From the NCBI GenBank assembly GCA_947466085.1, contig CANIEC010000032.1, positions 1 through 35,373 of the forward strand: a DNA stretch of 35,373 nt, read 5' to 3'. This document shows positions 24,366 through 31,836 of this stretch, piece by piece. This stretch comes from Rhodospirillales bacterium (GTDB taxonomy: Bacteria; Pseudomonadota; Alphaproteobacteria; Reyranellales; Reyranellaceae). Each line of letters opens with the position of its first letter. The stretch's first letter is position 1. Made by a program: the position numbers and the translations under genes. Below the pieces are notes generated by a model. That model saw only the letters and a program-made list of their open reading frames with translations, was not told the origin of the DNA and did no database searches.

Positions 24366-25250
24366 ATGTCAGGTTCACTGAACGCCAATGCCGGGCCGCG
24401 TATCCGCTACAAATCGGATGAAAGCGCGCCTTACGAGACGATCACGGTCGACAAGCTGACGCCGATCATCGGCGCGGAGCTGGGCGGCGTCGACCTCAGC
24501 AAGCCGCTCTCGAACCGCCAGCAGGACGAGATCCACCGCGCGCTGGCCGAGAACCTCGTCATCTTCTTCCGCGACCAGGTGCTGACGCCCGAGCAGCACA
24601 TGTCGTTCGGCCGCCTGTTCGGCGACCTGCATGTCCATCCGGCGGCGCCGCACGAGCCCGGCATGCCGGAATTCATGATCATCCACGCCGACAAGAACAG
24701 CCCGCGCGCCAACGGCGAGGGCTGGCACACCGACGTGAGCTGCGAGGTCGAGCCGCCCATGGGCTCCATCCTTCACATCGAGACCTGTCCGCCGCGCGGC
24801 GGCGACACGCTGTTCGCCAACATGTATGCGGCCTACGATGCCCTGTCGGACCGCATGAAGGCCTATCTGGACGGCATGATCGCCCTGCATGACGGCGAGC
24901 CGGTCTATCGCGGCCTGTTCAAGCCGATCGGGGTGGCCGACAAGCCCGAGTATCCGCGGGCCGAGCATCCGGTGGTGCGCACCCATCCGGTGACCGGCCG
25001 GAAGTGCCTCTACGTCAATTCCGGCTTCACCAGCCGGCTGCTCGGCGTGCCCCGCGACGAGGGCGATGCCATCCTGCGCTACCTCTACCAGCACATGGAG
25101 AACCCGCTCTTCCAGTGCCGCTTCCGCTGGCGCGAGAACTCGATCGCCTTCTGGGACAATCGCTGCGCCCAGCATCGCGCCATGTGGGACTACTGGCCCC
25201 ACACGCGCAGCGGCCATCGCGTGACCGTCAGGGGCGACCGCCCGTTCTAG
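24366..25250 (+). CDS. TauD/TfdA-family Fe(II)/2-oxoglutarate dioxygenase
   Basis: The 294-aa enzyme has the TauD iron triad His121-x-Asp123 (GWHTDVSC) and His270 (CAQHRAMWDY). Arg281 and Arg285 (TRSGHRVTV) are in the 2-oxoglutarate and substrate positions. It has a slightly longer N terminus than the other TauD of the window (about 25 residues before the conserved VDKLTPIIGAELGGVDLSKPL). It probably hydroxylates a sulfonate, aryl/alkyl ether or carboxylate imported with help of the Bug protein encoded 16 bases upstream. RBS GGAGA lies before the ATG. A palindromic repeat region follows its stop directly. Substrate unknown. Confidence 0.92.
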   Translation: MSGSLNANAGPRIRYKSDESAPYETITVDKLTPIIGAELGGVDLSKPLSNRQQDEIHRALAENLVIFFRDQVLTPEQHMSFGRLFGDLHVHPAAPHEPGMPEFMIIHADKNSPRANGEGWHTDVSCEVEPPMGSILHIETCPPRGGDTLFANMYAAYDALSDRMKAYLDGMIALHDGEPVYRGLFKPIGVADKPEYPRAEHPVVRTHPVTGRKCLYVNSGFTSRLLGVPRDEGDAILRYLYQHMENPLFQCRFRWRENSIAFWDNRCAQHRAMWDYWPHTRSGHRVTVRGDRPF

Positions 25251-25284
25251 GCAATCCACCTCATCCTGAGAGGCTGGCCGGAAA

Positions 25285-25301
25285 TGAATTGAATCAATTC
25301 A
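25285..25301. repeat. AT-rich 17-base palindrome
   Basis: The 17 bases 25285-25301 (core GAATTGA-A-TCAATTC) form a perfect palindrome around a central A. It is unusually AT-rich for this DNA and sits 8 bases before the inner repeat. It could be an operator for a nearby gene or a remnant of repeat insertion; nothing in the flanking genes decides between these. Confidence 0.5.
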
Positions 25302-25309
25302 AGCACTTA

Positions 25310-25421
25310 CCTCATCCTGAGGAGCGCCGCGCAGCGGCGCGTCTCGAAGGATGGGCAATAGACGCGGTGCTCGCGCCCACCCTTCGAGACGCATCGCTGC
25401 GCGATGCTCCTCAGGGTGAGG
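25310..25421. repeat. Nested palindromic repeat (two hairpin arms of 46 bases)
   Basis: The arms 25310-25355 and 25376-25421 are inverted copies with 40 of 46 matches and a 20-base spacer. Each arm also contains its own perfect 7-bp hairpin with a 3-base loop (left GCGCCGC/GCGGCGC, right GCATCGC/GCGATGC). Four of the six differences between arms fall in these inner stems and are compensatory; the other two are transitions. It lies between convergent genes and has no coding potential. It is probably a member of a dispersed alphaproteobacterial palindrome family. Confidence 0.85.
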
Positions 25422-25535
25422 TTATCGGGGCTGTTCATAGCCTCTTGTTTTAGCTGCATTCATTTCGAGTCAGACTCTCAGGGTGAGGGTGTCGTTTGGA
25501 GGCGCAAGCATGAAGCCGTCGCCTTCGGAAAGGCC

Positions 25536-26666
25536 CTACGCACCCTTCGGCAGGGTGGCCATGAAAGTCTTGAGCCGCGGCGCCCATTTGGCGGCGTCGA
25601 GGCCAGAGGCGGAGTGGCCGAGTTCGCTGTCGATCTCGAAATAGTCGGCGGTGACGCCGGCGGCCTTCAGCTTCTCCATCACCGCCGGTGCGATCGAGGG
25701 CGGGAAGAGCTTGTCGGTGCGAGAGATCACGTACAGCACCCTGGCCTTAATCTTCGGCATGTCCTTCTCGGCGTCGAAGTTGACGCTGGCGCGACGCAGT
25801 ACGACCAGGGAATTGCCGTCGAACACCTTGGACCAGCTCTCGGCCCGCTTCACGATCTCGGCCTCGCGTGCCGCCTTGTCAGGGAACTGGGCGGCGAGCT
25901 GCTCGTCGATGCCGTAGCGCTTGAGGGTCGCCACGCGCATCTCCGTGAGCACCTTGGTGATGCCGCTGTTGTCGTAATAGTGGCCGCCGTTCCAGTTCGG
26001 GTCCTTGGCCAGCACGTCGATCAGCGCCTTGACCGAGGCCTCGCCGCCCGAGCCCTTCGGTGCGCTGACCACCGGGACCAGCCCGTCCATGAAGTCGGGA
26101 TAGGTCACGCCCCACTGGAAAGTCTGGTAGCCGCCGAACGAGGGGCCCGCGACTGCCACGAGGTGCTTCACGCCGAGACTGTCGAGCAGCGCCTTCTGCG
26201 CATTGACGATGTCGACCAGCGTGATCGTCGGGAAGTCGGGACCGTAGGGTTTGCCGGTCTTGGGATTGACCTGCGCCGGGTTGGTCGATCCATAGGAGGA
26301 GCCCAGCATGTTGGAAGACACGACGAAGAGCTTGTTCGTGTCGATCGCCTTGCCCGGTCCGACCAGCCCGTCCCACGAGCCTTCCGCGCCGTTGGCGCCG
26401 CTGCGGCCGGCCATGTGCTGGCTCGACGTGTAGCCGTGCGTCAGCAGCACCGCGTTGCGGCCGTCGGGCGCCAGGGTGCCGTAGGTTTCGTAGGCGATCC
26501 TGACATCAGGCATGACGGTTCCGCTCTCGAGGCGGAACTCCTTCATGGTGAAGGTCTGCTTCTGGATGTTCACGAGTTCTCCCTGGGCAGAGGCGCCGGT
26601 AGCGGCGGCGAACGGCGCAACGGCTAGGGCGGCAAGCAGCGGACGGCGGGGCAGCGAAGACGTCAT
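25536..26666 (-). CDS. Exported alpha/beta hydrolase, homoserine O-acetyltransferase (MetX)-like
   Basis: The 376-aa protein combines an N-terminal export signal (LPRRPLLAALAVAPFAA, cleavage near GASAQ) with a complete MetX-like alpha/beta-hydrolase domain. Conserved MetX segments include SWDGLVGPGKAIDTNK, GSSYGSTNPAQVNPKTGKPYG and the nucleophile elbow AGPSFGGYQ (Ser176). The acid lies in ISRTDKLFPP and the base in LGHSASG. Methionine-biosynthetic MetX is cytoplasmic, so export suggests a different acyltransferase or esterase role. ATG 26666 has an AGGAGGA RBS. It is the last gene after two MFS transporters (15 bases upstream), which may move its product or substrate. The substrate is unknown. 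Confidence 0.88.
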   Translation of the reverse strand: MTSSLPRRPLLAALAVAPFAAATGASAQGELVNIQKQTFTMKEFRLESGTVMPDVRIAYETYGTLAPDGRNAVLLTHGYTSSQHMAGRSGANGAEGSWDGLVGPGKAIDTNKLFVVSSNMLGSSYGSTNPAQVNPKTGKPYGPDFPTITLVDIVNAQKALLDSLGVKHLVAVAGPSFGGYQTFQWGVTYPDFMDGLVPVVSAPKGSGGEASVKALIDVLAKDPNWNGGHYYDNSGITKVLTEMRVATLKRYGIDEQLAAQFPDKAAREAEIVKRAESWSKVFDGNSLVVLRRASVNFDAEKDMPKIKARVLYVISRTDKLFPPSIAPAVMEKLKAAGVTADYFEIDSELGHSASGLDAAKWAPRLKTFMATLPKGA

Positions 26667-26681
26667 CGGTTCCTCCTGGGT

Positions 26682-27974
26682 TCAGGCGTGGGTGGGCTGA
26701 AGCGGCAGGCCGGCGACGGCGTGCGCGGCCAGTCGCTTGCGATCCTTTTCAGGGCGGATGAAGAGCAGGCCGATGAGGCCGCCGGCGAGAAGCAGCACGC
26801 CGAGAATGACGTAACCCTGCTCGTAGCCGGCAAGGGGCGTCGAGGCATTCTGGATCATCGACCCCATGATCCGGGGGGCGAGGACGCCGGCGAAGGTCAC
26901 GACCGAGGTGGTGATCGCCAGCATCGCGGCGCGCTGCGGGTGCGGGGTGAGTTCGCTGATGATCATCGGAAGGACGACGTAGATCGTGCTGCCGATGGCA
27001 GAGCCGAACACCAGGAAAGCGATCTTGAGAGCGTCGGTCGGCATGGCGCCGACGAACGGGAGGACGCACCCGCCGGCAATGATCGCGACACACGGCAGCA
27101 CGCCGCGGCAGACGCGACTGGAGACACCCTTCCTCTTGAGGCGCTGGGAGACGTAGCCTCCGGCCAGCACGACGAGGGCGCCGAAGACCCATGGCAGCAC
27201 GGTGAGATTGCCGCCGACCTTCTGGCTGAAGCCGAGGCCCGCGACCAGGTACGACGTGAACCAGGTGAGACCCAGGGCCAGGCCCCAGTAGCTGGCGAAG
27301 CCCGCGGCGCAGACGGCAAGGATGGTGGGGCAGGTGAGCAGGTAGCGATAGGGCACGCGCTCGTTGCTGCCGCTGGCGCTGACCGGCGGGTCGACGAGGG
27401 TGCCTTCGCGGCCGAAGATCAGCCACAGGACGGCCCAGACCAGGCCCGCGATGCCCAGCGCGCCGAACGCCCAGTGCCAGGAGTAGGTCTCGATGATCCA
27501 GTTGAGCAGGGGGACGGCGATGATGACGCCGAAGGCCGATCCCTGGGCAATGACGGCGGTCGGCAGTCCGCGCAGCGAGTCGGGAAACCATTTGTAGATG
27601 GCGTGAGTCGCAACCGGGCCGGCCGGGCCTTCGCCGGCGCCCAGGATGATGCGGCAGACGATCAGCGTTTCCAGGCTCACCATGCCCAGCATCGGAAACT
27701 GCACAACCGACCAGATGATCGCCATCACCAGCAGCGTGTGTTTGGTCTGCACGCGGTTGGAGATGAAGCCGACGACGATCGCCGAGACCGCGAAGAGCAG
27801 GAAAAACGCCGAGCCGATGTCGCCGAACTGCTCCGGTGTCAGGCCGAGATCCCGGGTGAGGGGAACGGCCGCTAGTCCCACGACGACCTTGTCGGCGAAG
27901 TTGATCAGCATGAAGAGGAAGAGCAGGGCGGTCATGCCCCAGGCCCCCTTGAGGGGACGGTCCTGGACGGTCAC
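26682..27974 (-). CDS. MFS transporter (ACS-like), second tandem copy
   Basis: The 430-aa protein is a major facilitator of the anion:cation symporter type, with the first helices LLFLFMLINFADKVVVGLA and motif GFISNRVQTK after TM2, CRIILGAGEGPAGP in TM4 and a central loop FGREGTLVDPP. These features resemble transporters for organic acids such as galactonate, phthalate or hydroxyphenylacetate. The start GTG 27974 is chosen because it has AGGAG about 9 bases upstream and matches the N terminus of the paralogue (VQDRPLKGAWG); a TTG start at 28049 would be longer and lacks support. It follows the first copy by 71 bases and precedes the MetX-like gene by 15. Confidence 0.92.
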   Translation of the reverse strand: MTVQDRPLKGAWGMTALLFLFMLINFADKVVVGLAAVPLTRDLGLTPEQFGDIGSAFFLLFAVSAIVVGFISNRVQTKHTLLVMAIIWSVVQFPMLGMVSLETLIVCRIILGAGEGPAGPVATHAIYKWFPDSLRGLPTAVIAQGSAFGVIIAVPLLNWIIETYSWHWAFGALGIAGLVWAVLWLIFGREGTLVDPPVSASGSNERVPYRYLLTCPTILAVCAAGFASYWGLALGLTWFTSYLVAGLGFSQKVGGNLTVLPWVFGALVVLAGGYVSQRLKRKGVSSRVCRGVLPCVAIIAGGCVLPFVGAMPTDALKIAFLVFGSAIGSTIYVVLPMIISELTPHPQRAAMLAITTSVVTFAGVLAPRIMGSMIQNASTPLAGYEQGYVILGVLLLAGGLIGLLFIRPEKDRKRLAAHAVAGLPLQPTHA

Positions 27975-28045
27975 GTGGGCGTTTCTCCTTGGCGTCCTGT
28001 TGGCCGGACGCGCATCTCCATCTGACAGGGGATTGCTCCGCTGCG

Positions 28046-29335
28046 TCAAGGAACGCCGGGCATCCGCCGAAGCGCGGCGCGCGCGGCCAGTCTCCGGCGA
28101 TCGGCCTCAGGCCGGATGAAGAGCAGGCCGATGAGACCGCTTGCCAGCAGGAGGCCGCCCAGGATGGTGAAGCCGTTGTCGTAGCCGGCAAGGCGCGTGG
28201 CCCCGTCCTGCACGACGACGCCCATTGCGAAAGGCGCGATGACTCCGCCCAGGGTCATGATCGAGTTCACGATGGCCAGCATGGCGGCGCGTTGCGACTG
28301 CGGCGTCAGTTCGCTCACCACCAGCGGCACGGCGACGAAGATCGGGCTGCCGATCGCGGTGCCGGCGATCAGGATTGCGAGCTTGAGGTCGGGCGCTGAT
28401 GTGAAGCCGATGAAGGGCAGGATGCAGCCGCCGGCCATGACGGCGGCCGAGGCCAGAATGCCGCGGGAGACCCGGCTCGAGTAGCCGCCAGCCTTCAGTC
28501 GCTGCGAGAGCCAGCCGCCGGCAAGCACGACCACCAGGCCGGCAATCCACGGCAAGACACTGAGATTGCCGCCGAGTGTCTGGCTGAATCCCAGCCCGTC
28601 GACGAGGTAGGGCGTGAACCAGGTGAGGCCGAGTGCCAGTCCCCAGTAGCTGGCGAAGCCCGTGCAGCAGGCCGCCAGGATGGTGGGGCAGGTGAGGAGA
28701 TCGCGATACGGCACGCGGGCCTCGCTGTCGACGCGTTGCGTTATCGGAGGGTCGACCAGCGTGCCTTCGCGGCCGAAGAAGAACCACAGGATGCTCCACA
28801 GCAGGCCGGCAATGCCGATCGCGCCGAAGGCCCAGTGCCAGGAATGGTGGACGATGATCCAGTTCAGCGCCGGCACCGCCAGGACGACGCCGATCGCCGA
28901 GCCCTGCGCCACCACCGCGGTGGGGACGGCACGCAGCGAATCGGGAAACCATTTGTAGAGCGCGTGGGTCGCCACCGGGCTGGCCGGTCCCTCGGCGGCA
29001 CCGAGCAGGATGCGGCAGGCGATCAGCACCTCGAAGCTCACCAGGCCCAGCATCGGGAACTGCAGCAGGGACCAGAAGATCGCCATGGCGAGCAGGGCGT
29101 TGCGCGCCGGAAGGCGATTGGCTGCGAAGCCGACCAGGACGGCCGAGAAGGGGAAGAGGAAGAAGAACGCCGAGCCGATCAGCCCGAACTGCTCCGGGGT
29201 GAGCTTGAGGTCCTCCATGATCGGCTTGGCGGCGAGGCCGACCACCATCTTGTCGGCGAAGTTCACGAACATGAAGAGGAAGATGAGGAACGTGATTCCC
29301 CAGGCCCCTTTGAGGGGCCGATCCTGGACGGCCAC
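28046..29335 (-). CDS. MFS transporter (ACS-like), first tandem copy
   Basis: This 429-aa protein is closely related to the next gene: both begin VQDRPLKGAWG, both have NFADK in TM1, GEGPAxP or AEGPASP in TM4, YKWFPDSLR and FGREGTLVDPP, and more than half of positions agree by eye. It probably transports an organic anion by proton symport. The start is a GTG (29335) with GGGGAG 9 bases upstream, the same non-ATG arrangement as in the paralogue. It leads a minus-strand operon and is divergent from a Bug binding protein, 108 bases away. The pair probably arose by local duplication and has since diverged. Confidence 0.92.
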   Translation of the reverse strand: MAVQDRPLKGAWGITFLIFLFMFVNFADKMVVGLAAKPIMEDLKLTPEQFGLIGSAFFFLFPFSAVLVGFAANRLPARNALLAMAIFWSLLQFPMLGLVSFEVLIACRILLGAAEGPASPVATHALYKWFPDSLRAVPTAVVAQGSAIGVVLAVPALNWIIVHHSWHWAFGAIGIAGLLWSILWFFFGREGTLVDPPITQRVDSEARVPYRDLLTCPTILAACCTGFASYWGLALGLTWFTPYLVDGLGFSQTLGGNLSVLPWIAGLVVVLAGGWLSQRLKAGGYSSRVSRGILASAAVMAGGCILPFIGFTSAPDLKLAILIAGTAIGSPIFVAVPLVVSELTPQSQRAAMLAIVNSIMTLGGVIAPFAMGVVVQDGATRLAGYDNGFTILGGLLLASGLIGLLFIRPEADRRRLAARAALRRMPGVP

Positions 29336-29443
29336 GCGGCGCTTCTCCCCTGCTCCCCTCGCGCATCAGATGTGATGCGACGTGGCTCGTCAAGGAATGG
29401 GGGAGCTTCCATACTTCACGACAAGAAAACGGGAGTGAAACGA

Positions 29444-30421
29444 ATGATGGGAACGGGCAAGACCAGCCGGCGTGCCGTGCTGGCTGGTGCAGCAGGCGTT
29501 ATCGCGACCGGGACGGCCCGGGCGCAGAACTTTCCGTCGTCGCGCGTCACTCTGGTGGTGCCGTTCCCGCCCGGTGCCTCGACCGACACCACGATGCGCG
29601 TGATCGCCGACAAGCTGTCTCAGATGTGGGGACAGCCGGTGCTGGTCGACAACAAGGGCGGCGGCAATGGCATCATCGCGGCGGAGGCCGTCAAGAACGC
29701 CAGGCCCGACGGCTATACGCTGCTTGCCACCTCGTCGATGACGCACGCCGGCAATCCCGTACTCTACGACAAGCTGCCCTACGACCCGATCGGCGACTTC
29801 GAGCCGATCACGCGCATGAGCCTGGTGCCGATGGCGGTGCTGGTCACCAGGAAGCTGGGCGTGAAGACGCTCGCCGAACTGACGGCCCGGCTGAAGGCCG
29901 AGCCCGGCAAGCACAATTTCGGCTCGGGCGCGATCTCGGCCCGCGTGGCGGGCGAACTCTATCGCATGCAGGCCGGCATCGACGCGGTCTCCGTATCCTA
30001 CAAGAACAACCAGCAGGCCGCGCCCGACCTGAACAACGGCATCATCACTTTCATGATCTGCGACACCGGCAGCGCCAAGATGATCCTGGCCTCGGGCTGG
30101 GCCGACGCGCTGGCGGTGACGCAATCCGAGCCCTATCCGGCGCTGCCGGGCGTACCGAGTGCGCCGCAGGCCGGCATGCCGGAGCTGCTGTTCACGACCT
30201 GGTCGGCCTTCTATGCGCCCAAGGGCACGCCGCGCGACATCATCGTGAAGCTGAACAAGGACATCATCGCCGCGGGTACCTCGCCTGAAATCCTGGCCAA
30301 GCTCGAGAACATGGGCGGCGCGCCGAGCTTCACCACGCCCGAGGGGCTGATGGAGTTCACCAAGAGCGAGATCGAGGCGTGGCGCAAGGTGGTGAAGGCC
30401 GCCAACATCAAGATTGAATGA
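29444..30421 (+). CDS. TctC/Bug substrate-binding protein
   Basis: The 325-aa product is the fourth Bug-type receptor of the window: twin-arginine-like signal (TSRRAVLAG) with cleavage near ARAQN, VTLVVPFPPGASTDTTMR (ligand loop), VLVDNKGGGNGIIAAEAV, ARPDGYTLL, VSVSYKNNQQAAPDLNNG and YAPKGTPRDIIVK. In the usual VPYKG segment it has SYKNN instead, which may alter its ligand contacts. ATG 29444 (an adjacent ATG at 29447 is possible) follows GGGAG. It is divergent from the MFS-MFS-MetX-like operon and may share its promoter region. No permease of its own class is nearby. Confidence 0.92.
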   Translation: MMGTGKTSRRAVLAGAAGVIATGTARAQNFPSSRVTLVVPFPPGASTDTTMRVIADKLSQMWGQPVLVDNKGGGNGIIAAEAVKNARPDGYTLLATSSMTHAGNPVLYDKLPYDPIGDFEPITRMSLVPMAVLVTRKLGVKTLAELTARLKAEPGKHNFGSGAISARVAGELYRMQAGIDAVSVSYKNNQQAAPDLNNGIITFMICDTGSAKMILASGWADALAVTQSEPYPALPGVPSAPQAGMPELLFTTWSAFYAPKGTPRDIIVKLNKDIIAAGTSPEILAKLENMGGAPSFTTPEGLMEFTKSEIEAWRKVVKAANIKIE

Positions 30422-30438
30422 TGAGGGCGACAACGAAA

Positions 30439-30467
30439 AAGGGGCGCCTCGCGGCGCCCCTTCCTTT
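30439..30467. terminator. Bidirectional terminator between Bug and Liv-binding protein genes
   Basis: A perfect 10-bp stem (AAGGGGCGCC at 30439-30448 with 30453-30462) has a TCGC loop. On the plus strand it is followed by CCTTTG; on the minus strand by TTTTTCG. It lies 18 bases after one stop and 24 bases before the other, serving the convergent pair. Confidence 0.8.
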
Positions 30468-30485
30468 GTCACGATCCGCGAGGGA

Positions 30486-31712
30486 TCAGTTCTTCACGAA
30501 CGGGCACTTGCCGTCCTTCATCGGACGAAAGGCTTCGCTGCCCGGCACCGTGGCGACCAGCTTGTAGATGTCATCCTTGCTCTTGGACTCGGCCGGAGTC
30601 TTGACCTGGAAGAGGTACATGTCGCGCTCCAGACGGCCGTCCTCGCGCAGCTTGCCGTTCTTGGTCATGACGTCGTTGACGGGGATCTCCCGCATCTTCG
30701 CCATCACCGCCTTCGGCTCGTCGGTGCCGGCGGCCTGCACGGCCTTGAGGTAGTGCAGGGTCGAGCTGTAGACGCCGACCGTCAGCATGCTGGGGATCTT
30801 GTCCTTCTTGGCGCGGAAGCGCTTGGTCCAGGCGCGGGTCTCGTCGTTGAGATCCCAGTAGAAGGCCTCGGTGAGGACGAGGCCCTGCGCCACCGGGAGG
30901 GTGAGGGCAGCCACGTCGGTCGAGAAGACCAGCAGGCCGGCGAGGCGCTGGCCGGCCTTGGTGATGCCGAATTCGCCGGCCTGCTTGATCGAGTTGATCG
31001 TGTCCTGGCCCGCATTGGCAAGGCCGATGACCTTGGCCTTCGAGGCCTGGGCCTGCAGCAGGAAGGACGAGAAGTCCTGAGTGCTGAGCGGATGCCGGAC
31101 GCCGCCCAGCACCTTGCCGCCGGCGGCCGTCACGACCGCCGTCACGTCGCGCTCGAGCGCATGGCCGAAGGCGTAGTCGGCGGTGAGGAAGTACCAGGAG
31201 TCGCCGCCGTCCTTGACGACCGCGCCGCCGGTCACCTTCGCCAGCGCGTAGGTGTCGTACACCCAGTGCGCGCCGGTCGGCGAGCAGGCGGGTCCGGTCA
31301 GGTCAGCCGACGCCGCGCCGGTGTTGATGTCGATCATGCCCTTTTCCTGGGCGATCTTGCGGACGGCCAGCGCCACCGACGAAGTGCCGATCCCGGTGAT
31401 CATCTTCACGCCGTCGACGTCGTACCACTTGCGCGCGATCGCCGCGCCGACGTCGGGCTTGGTCTGGTGGTCGGCCTGCACGACCTCGATCGGACGTCCG
31501 AGAACCTTCCCGCCGAAATCGTCGATCGCCATCTGGATGGCCTCGACCTCGCCCTGGGTGAGGTCGCCGTAGACGCCCGAGAAGCCTTCCATGACGCCGA
31601 TCTTCAACGGCTGGGGCGCCTGGGCCTGGGCATAAGTCGCCAGGCCGATGACGGCGAGACCGGCGACGGCGGCGGCCGCTCCGGCCTGCCTGATGCTGGT
31701 TGTGAACTTCAC
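30486..31712 (-). CDS. Branched-chain amino acid-type ABC transporter substrate-binding protein
   Basis: The 408-aa protein is a type-I periplasmic binding protein of the Leu/Ile/Val (LivK-like) family. It has a Sec signal peptide (hydrophobic stretch at about 11-25, cleavage near AQAQA), PLKIGVMEGFSGVYGDLTQ, the VQADHQTKPDVGAAIARKW segment, TGAASADLTGPACSPTG and the central DYAFGHALERDV. Its Cys in PACSP and another near the C terminus (GKCPFVKN) may pair. The start GTG 31712 is preferred over longer frames because of the strong GGGAGGA RBS. It is divergent from the livGFHM genes and is their obvious partner. Liv-type systems bind branched-chain amino acids, amides, urea or aromatic compounds; which is unclear here. 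Confidence 0.92.
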   Translation of the reverse strand: MKFTTSIRQAGAAAAVAGLAVIGLATYAQAQAPQPLKIGVMEGFSGVYGDLTQGEVEAIQMAIDDFGGKVLGRPIEVVQADHQTKPDVGAAIARKWYDVDGVKMITGIGTSSVALAVRKIAQEKGMIDINTGAASADLTGPACSPTGAHWVYDTYALAKVTGGAVVKDGGDSWYFLTADYAFGHALERDVTAVVTAAGGKVLGGVRHPLSTQDFSSFLLQAQASKAKVIGLANAGQDTINSIKQAGEFGITKAGQRLAGLLVFSTDVAALTLPVAQGLVLTEAFYWDLNDETRAWTKRFRAKKDKIPSMLTVGVYSSTLHYLKAVQAAGTDEPKAVMAKMREIPVNDVMTKNGKLREDGRLERDMYLFQVKTPAESKSKDDIYKLVATVPGSEAFRPMKDGKCPFVKN

Positions 31713-31742
31713 GGTCTTGATCCTCCCAATGTTCTTCCCCGT

Positions 31743-31756
31743 TTCGAGTGTTCGAA
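31743..31756. promoter_or_regulatory. Candidate operator, TTCGA-N4-TCGAA
   Basis: TTCGA (31743-31747) and TCGAA (31752-31756) form a perfect inverted repeat with a 4-base gap, and a related GTCGAA follows at 31769-31774. It sits in the 124-base region between the divergent binding-protein and livG genes. Its role is inferred from position only; no regulator gene is adjacent. Confidence 0.35.
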
Positions 31757-31836
31757 ATCTATCCATGTGTCGAACCCGACGCCAGTGCTGGACAGCGGCG
31801 CAAAGCTTCGATTTATTCGCGGCACAGGGAGAGCCG

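Larger units (their letters stand above)
25259..25488. repeat. Outer partial inverted repeat flanking a full palindromic element
   Basis: CCTCATCCTGAGAG (25259-25272) and CTCTCAGGGTGAGG (25475-25488) are inverted copies matching at 13 of 14 positions. They enclose the complete element at 25310-25421 and share its terminal sequence. This looks like one copy of a dispersed palindromic repeat inside the remains of another. The space between holds no convincing ORF. Confidence 0.6.

Noticed and set aside
25251..25535. Invertible element or CRISPR-like array
   Set aside because: The repeats are inverted, only two levels deep, with no regular spacers and no recombinase nearby; a dispersed palindromic repeat explains them better.
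26688..27875. Long plus-strand ORF (395 codons) opposite the second MFS gene
   Set aside because: Composition is dominated by Asp, Gly, Ala, Glu and Arg without motifs; the opposite strand encodes a paralogue-supported transporter.
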